DNA of 64,000 bases from Hyphomicrobiales bacterium (lineage in GTDB: Bacteria; Pseudomonadota; Alphaproteobacteria; Rhizobiales; Phreatobacteraceae), in the NCBI GenBank assembly GCA_017304475.1, contig JAFKKV010000034.1, forward strand, positions 1 through 64,000, written 5' to 3'. The notes under the pieces were generated by a model. That model was not told the DNA's origin, did not search any database, and worked only from the letters and a program-made list of their open reading frames with translations. Shown piece by piece: positions 60,710-64,000 of this stretch (positions are counted from its first letter, which is position 1; every line of letters begins with the position of its first letter). A program made the position numbers and the translations under genes.

Positions 60710-61726
60710 TCATTGCGGGATGGTCGGGTTGGGCTGGGCAGGGATGGTGGCGGCCGAGATCGTGGTGATCGACGGCCGCTGGACGACGGTGACGCGGTTC
60801 TGTCCGGTGACGGTCGCCTGCATGGTCTTGCGGGTCCCCAGATTCTGCACCTGGATGATGTCGCCCTCGGCGCCGGCCTCCATGGCCTTGCCGCGAATGG
60901 TCAGCGACAGGCCACCGACCTCGTAGACGATCAGGACATTGCCGTTGCGCTCGACGATTTCGGGTTTCATCAGGTCGCCGGAGCGGAATGCACGCTCGGC
61001 CTGAAGCGGCCGGCGCGCCGCTTGGCCGACGGCCTGGGTGAGGGCCGAGACGGCGTCCGACGGCACGCCGTTGAGTTCGTTGCGCGGGCGCCGCTCGACC
61101 ACCAGGTCGGTGGTCTTGATCACTTCGCCACGGCCGATGGCGCGGGCCGGTACCAGGAATTCCACCAGTTCTGCGGCCTGGCCGGTCACCCGGAAACCGC
61201 TGCGCTCGGCCAGTGCCGAGCCGTGGACGCCGAGCACGGCCTCGAAGCGGCCGGTGCGCGGGTCGTGGTCCATGCGCGTGACCATGAGTTCGCCGCGGGC
61301 GGTCGGCTCCACGGCGATCGGCCGGGTACCGCGGTCGAAGGTGACGGCGATGCGGGCGGCATCGTCGATGCCGAGCGAGCGCGCGATGGCCGAGGCGATA
61401 CGCTCCTCCATGTCGGCGAGCGGAACGACGCGGGCGGCGCGGGTGACCGAAATGTCGGTCCGGTCGCCGGTCTCGATGCGGCCGAGCCCCATCCGCTTGG
61501 CGGCTTCCACCACGCGCCAGGCGGGCACCTGGCCGGTGTGGCCCATGTCGGGCGAGCGGAACACGGCGACATCGCCGTAGCGGCCGGCATTGTCGACGAG
61601 ATCGCCGAGCCGGACCACTTCGCCGGTAATGGTGACGCTGGCGCGCAGCGTCGGCGGCGCGTCGGCATGCACCGCCATCGGCACGATGAGGCCGAGGATG
61701 AGGGAGATCGACGCGCGGGCCAGCAT
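60710..61726 (-). CDS. flgA: Flagellar P-ring assembly chaperone FlgA
   Basis: The product has 338 residues with an N-terminal signal (MLARASISLILGLIVPMAVHA). The SAF domain contains FLVPARAIGRGEVIKTTDLV and RRPLQAERAFRSGDLMKPEI, and the C-terminal region includes VLIVYEVGGLSLTIRGKAME. It assists assembly of FlgI in the periplasm. GAGGTGA lies 5 nt before the chosen ATG, overlapping the flgG stop region, so flgG-flgA are tightly coupled. Confidence 0.94.
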   Translation of the reverse strand: MLARASISLILGLIVPMAVHADAPPTLRASVTITGEVVRLGDLVDNAGRYGDVAVFRSPDMGHTGQVPAWRVVEAAKRMGLGRIETGDRTDISVTRAARVVPLADMEERIASAIARSLGIDDAARIAVTFDRGTRPIAVEPTARGELMVTRMDHDPRTGRFEAVLGVHGSALAERSGFRVTGQAAELVEFLVPARAIGRGEVIKTTDLVVERRPRNELNGVPSDAVSALTQAVGQAARRPLQAERAFRSGDLMKPEIVERNGNVLIVYEVGGLSLTIRGKAMEAGAEGDIIQVQNLGTRKTMQATVTGQNRVTVVQRPSITTISAATIPAQPNPTIPQ

Positions 61727-61736
61727 CACGATCACC

Positions 61737-62525
61737 TCAGCGCATGATCTGCGACGTGGACTGCAGCATCTGGTCGGCGGCCGAGATGATGCGGGCGTTC
61801 ATTTCATAGGCGCGCTGGGCCGCGATCAGGTCGGAGATCTCGGACACCGCCGTGACGTTCGACTGTTCGAGGTTTTTCTGCAGAAGCGAGCCCATGCCGT
61901 CGACATTGGGCGCGGTGGTGGTCGGCTGGCCGGACGCGGCGGTCTCCAGGAACAGGTTGTCGCCGATCGATTCCAGGCCGGCCTTGTTGACGAAGCGCGA
62001 CAGCTGGATGGTGCCCACCGTCTGCGGCTGCACCTGGTTCTGCAAGGTCACCTGGACCGTGCCCGAGGGATTGATGGTGACGCCGCGGGCGGTGGCGGGG
62101 ATGGTGATGCCGGGATCGACCAGATTGCCGTCGACGGTAACGAGTTGGCCCTGGTCGTTCAGCTCGAACGAGCCGTCCCGGGTATAGCCGGTGCGGCCGT
62201 CCGGCAGCTGGATGCGGAAATAACCCTCGCCGCGAATGGCGACGTCGTAATCCTTTTCGGTCGGCAGAATATTGCCCTGGCTCATCACCCGGGAGGTGGC
62301 GGCGGGCTTGACGCCGGAGCCGATGGCGATGCCGACCGGCAGGACATTGCCCTGCTGCGAGTTCTGCATGCCGGCGCGGCGCTGCTGGTCGTAGAGCATG
62401 TCCTGGAATTCGGCCCGCTGGCGCTTGAAGCCGGTGGTCCGCATGTTCGCGATATTGTTGGAGATCACCTGGACGGTGAGCTCCTGGGCCATCATGCCGG
62501 TGGCGGCGGTGTGGAGGGCACGCAT
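61737..62525 (-). CDS. flgG: Flagellar distal rod protein FlgG
   Basis: The product has 262 residues. It begins MRALHTAATGMMAQELTVQV with the rod-protein motif ISNNIANMRTTGFKRQRAEF, and ends VTAVSEISDLIAAQRAYEMN and AADQMLQSTSQIMR, all standard for FlgG. It is the third subunit of the axial rod. It sits 12 bases after flgF in the flgF-flgG-flgA-flgH operon. Confidence 0.97.
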   Translation of the reverse strand: MRALHTAATGMMAQELTVQVISNNIANMRTTGFKRQRAEFQDMLYDQQRRAGMQNSQQGNVLPVGIAIGSGVKPAATSRVMSQGNILPTEKDYDVAIRGEGYFRIQLPDGRTGYTRDGSFELNDQGQLVTVDGNLVDPGITIPATARGVTINPSGTVQVTLQNQVQPQTVGTIQLSRFVNKAGLESIGDNLFLETAASGQPTTTAPNVDGMGSLLQKNLEQSNVTAVSEISDLIAAQRAYEMNARIISAADQMLQSTSQIMR

Positions 62526-62537
62526 GGATCAGGCTCC

Positions 62538-63314
62538 TCAGCTTGACGGGTTGCCGAGCGAGCGGATCGCGTCGCGGCGGAGTTGGTCGTGGCGCTCGAT
62601 GCTGGAGGCGAGCGAGGTATAGGCGCGCGTCACCTCGATCATCCGGGACATTTCGAGCACCGGGGTGACGTTGGATTTCTCGATGAAGCCCTGGCGCACG
62701 TCGACATTGCCGATGGCGACGCTGGCGACTTGAGCACCGGCGCGCAGGGTGAACATGTTGTCGCCCGCCTTTTCCATGGCGCGCGGCGTGCTGCCGTCGA
62801 CAACGCGCAGCCTGCCGCGCTGGCCGGCCGGCGCATTGGCCGTCGCGCCGCGGGCGCTGATCGTGCCGTCGCGGGTGATGGTGATGCCGTTATCGGCCTG
62901 GTCGAAGGCGATCGGACCGTTCTCGCCGAGCACCTGATAGCCCTGCTTGGTGACGAGCTGGCCCTGGGCGTTGATCTCGAACGAGCCGTTGCGGGTATAG
63001 CGCTCGCCCTCGGGTGTCTGGACGACGAAATAGCCGCGGCCGCCGAGACCGACATCGAGCGAATTGCCCGTCGGCTCCATCGGTCCCTGCGCGAGATTGG
63101 TCGCGGTGGCGCGATCCCAGACGAAGGACATCCGCCGGTCGGCGCCGCGCTGAAAGGTGTCGTCGCGGGCGGTCGGCGAGATGAATTCCTGAAACACGAC
63201 CTCGTCGCTCTTGAACCCTGTCGTGTTCAAGTTCGCGAGATTATTGGCAATAACGTCCAGCTCCCGCTGCAGGGCGACCTGCCGCGAGAGGCCGACCAGA
63301 GATACGTTCTCCAT
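62538..63314 (-). CDS. flgF: Flagellar proximal rod protein FlgF
   Basis: The product has 258 residues and begins MENVSLVGLSRQVALQRELD, with the rod-protein block VIANNLANLNTTGFKSDEVV and the C-terminal VTPVLEMSRMIEVTRAYTSL. It is first in the operon. The frame is open to 63455, but the extra N-terminus is Arg/Pro-rich and implausible. A sigma-54-like promoter lies about 125 bases upstream. Confidence 0.96.
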   Translation of the reverse strand: MENVSLVGLSRQVALQRELDVIANNLANLNTTGFKSDEVVFQEFISPTARDDTFQRGADRRMSFVWDRATATNLAQGPMEPTGNSLDVGLGGRGYFVVQTPEGERYTRNGSFEINAQGQLVTKQGYQVLGENGPIAFDQADNGITITRDGTISARGATANAPAGQRGRLRVVDGSTPRAMEKAGDNMFTLRAGAQVASVAIGNVDVRQGFIEKSNVTPVLEMSRMIEVTRAYTSLASSIERHDQLRRDAIRSLGNPSS

Positions 63315-63439
63315 CGGGCCAGTCCCAGATTTTGGCCGGCTCGCACATCGCCTCTCCCAAGGCTTTGGCGCGCGGGCTGCTCCCCAGATCGGGCGCTTCG
63401 GTCGTTCTCCCAAACGACGTGGCGCCCATCCAAGCCATC

Positions 63440-63455
63440 GCAGGACCTGTGCCAA
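63440..63455 (-). promoter_or_regulatory. Sigma-54-type promoter of flgF
   Basis: TTGGCAC-AGGTC-CTGC on the minus strand has exact GG to GC spacing. Transcription should start near 63429, giving a leader of about 115 bases. Confidence 0.78.
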
Positions 63456-63542
63456 CTCGGCCGTTCAAGCAATATCAACCACTTATCGTCAGATTTGGGT
63501 AACCATGAGCCCGGCAGAATGCGCCGTGGCGACCTGAACGAC

Positions 63543-63559
63543 CCGGCAATTCTTGCCGT
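63543..63559. promoter_or_regulatory. 17-bp palindrome, putative FlbD-type enhancer site for flgF
   Basis: CCGGCA-ATTCT-TGCCGT (last base mismatched). Its centre is about 98 bases from the -24 GG of the flgF promoter. Confidence 0.7.
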
Positions 63560-63572
63560 GCGTTAACGAAAA

Positions 63573-63588
63573 TAAACGGGCTGTTAAC
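63573..63588 (+). promoter_or_regulatory. CtrA-like box upstream of fliL
   Basis: TAAA-CGGGCTG-TTAAC has one mismatch from TTAA-N7-TTAAC; the second half extends to TTAACCAT (63584-63591). It lies 47 bases before the fliL ATG. Confidence 0.6.
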
Positions 63589-63634
63589 CATTGCGACCAC
63601 ATCGTCCAGATAGTGAGTCTGGCGGGCGCAAGTC

Positions 63635-64000
63635 ATGGCAATGAAACCGAAAAAGGCCGATGCGGCCGGCGAAGACGGCGAAGAGGGCGAGGTCGCTCCC
63701 GCCGGCTCGAAGAAGAAAATCGTGCTGATCGGCGCGGCGCTGGCCCTGGTGGTCGCCGGCGCCGGCGGCTGGTTTTTCGTGCTGAAGCCGCGGGCCGCGG
63801 CCCATCAGGCCGAGGCGGTGCAGCCGCCGAGCACGGTGGCCTTCCTGGATCTGCCGGAAATGACGGTCAATCTGTCGGTCGGCCAGGACCGCGCGCAATA
63901 TCTGCGCGTCAAGGTGGCGCTGGAGGTTGCCGACGCCAAGACCGCCGATCAGATCAAGCCGGTCATGCCGCGCGTGGTCGACGCCTTCCAGCTCTACCTG
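63635..64000 (+). CDS. fliL: Flagellar basal-body-associated protein FliL, 3' end cut by window
   Basis: The first 122 codons are present: a charged cytoplasmic N-terminus (MAMKPKKADAAGEDGEEG), one membrane helix (KIVLIGAALALVVAGAGGWF) and the start of the periplasmic domain (FLDLPEMTVNLSVGQ then RAQYLRVKVALEVAD). FliL associates with the stator and basal body. It is divergent from flgF, as in Caulobacter. ATGs at 63635 and 63641 are both possible starts. Confidence 0.92.
   Translation, partial: MAMKPKKADAAGEDGEEGEVAPAGSKKKIVLIGAALALVVAGAGGWFFVLKPRAAAHQAEAVQPPSTVAFLDLPEMTVNLSVGQDRAQYLRVKVALEVADAKTADQIKPVMPRVVDAFQLYL

Overview
This is a gene-dense, high-GC chromosomal segment from an alphaproteobacterium, most likely of the order Hyphomicrobiales (Rhizobiales). 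The evidence is a giant polar-growth coiled-coil protein of the GPR/RgsE type, the flagellar regulators FlbT, FlaF and FliX, multiple flagellins, a DksA that has lost most zinc cysteines, and CtrA- and FlbD-like sites in front of flagellar operons. I cannot name the genus from sequence alone. No rRNA, tRNA, CRISPR array, insertion sequence or phage was seen.

Layout. 1-13.5 kb: an NHL-repeat secreted protein, the 2157-residue GPR-like protein, small zinc-ribbon proteins, a LysE-family exporter, an Hpt phosphotransfer protein, and a ferredoxin plus ferredoxin-NADP reductase pair. 13.5-21 kb: an EamA transporter, a SixA-like phosphatase, a YcjX/YcjF membrane GTPase pair, a universal stress protein, a glyoxalase-like protein next to a probable enolase-superfamily remnant, and a glycolipid-binding protein. 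21.4-28.3 kb: a CoxE-like VWA protein and a MoxR AAA+ ATPase, separated by about 4.9 kb that holds an XRE/DUF2975 pair, a putative lipoprotein, two small membrane proteins, an ECF42-type sigma factor with its DGPF partner, and a lipoprotein coupled to moxR.

28.4-48.2 kb is the first flagellar block: flgE-flgK-flgL; flbT-flaF; one flagellin on the minus strand; four tandem plus-strand flagellins; flaG; and a flgI, rod-binding protein, FlgN-like operon divergent from fliX and followed by dksA. 48.8-59.8 kb is unrelated (FMN-dependent glutamate synthase-like protein, HPF, RidA, Lrp plus transporter, ArsR plus SRPBCC, a ClpP paralogue, DUF1236, an IMP-dehydrogenase-like protein, an aminoglycoside-phosphotransferase-fold kinase, an MBL-fold hydrolase). 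59.9-64 kb is the second flagellar block: flgF-flgG-flgA-flgH divergent from fliL, which is cut by the window end.

How it works together. Three flagellar operons (flgE, flgI, flgF) each have a close match to a sigma-54 promoter with a 17-bp palindrome (CCGGCA-N5-TGCCGG/T) centred 92-98 bp upstream of the -24 GG. This fits enhancer control by an FlbD-type activator together with FliX. fliX and fliL, divergent from two of those operons, carry CtrA-like TTAA-N7-TTAAC boxes. The four tandem flagellins share a two-hairpin 5' leader in which the second hairpin covers the ribosome-binding site, and flbT and flaF, a known post-transcriptional flagellin control pair, lie about 3 kb away. I regard this leader family as the most interesting feature. 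Four families of long palindromic intergenic repeats are scattered through the window.
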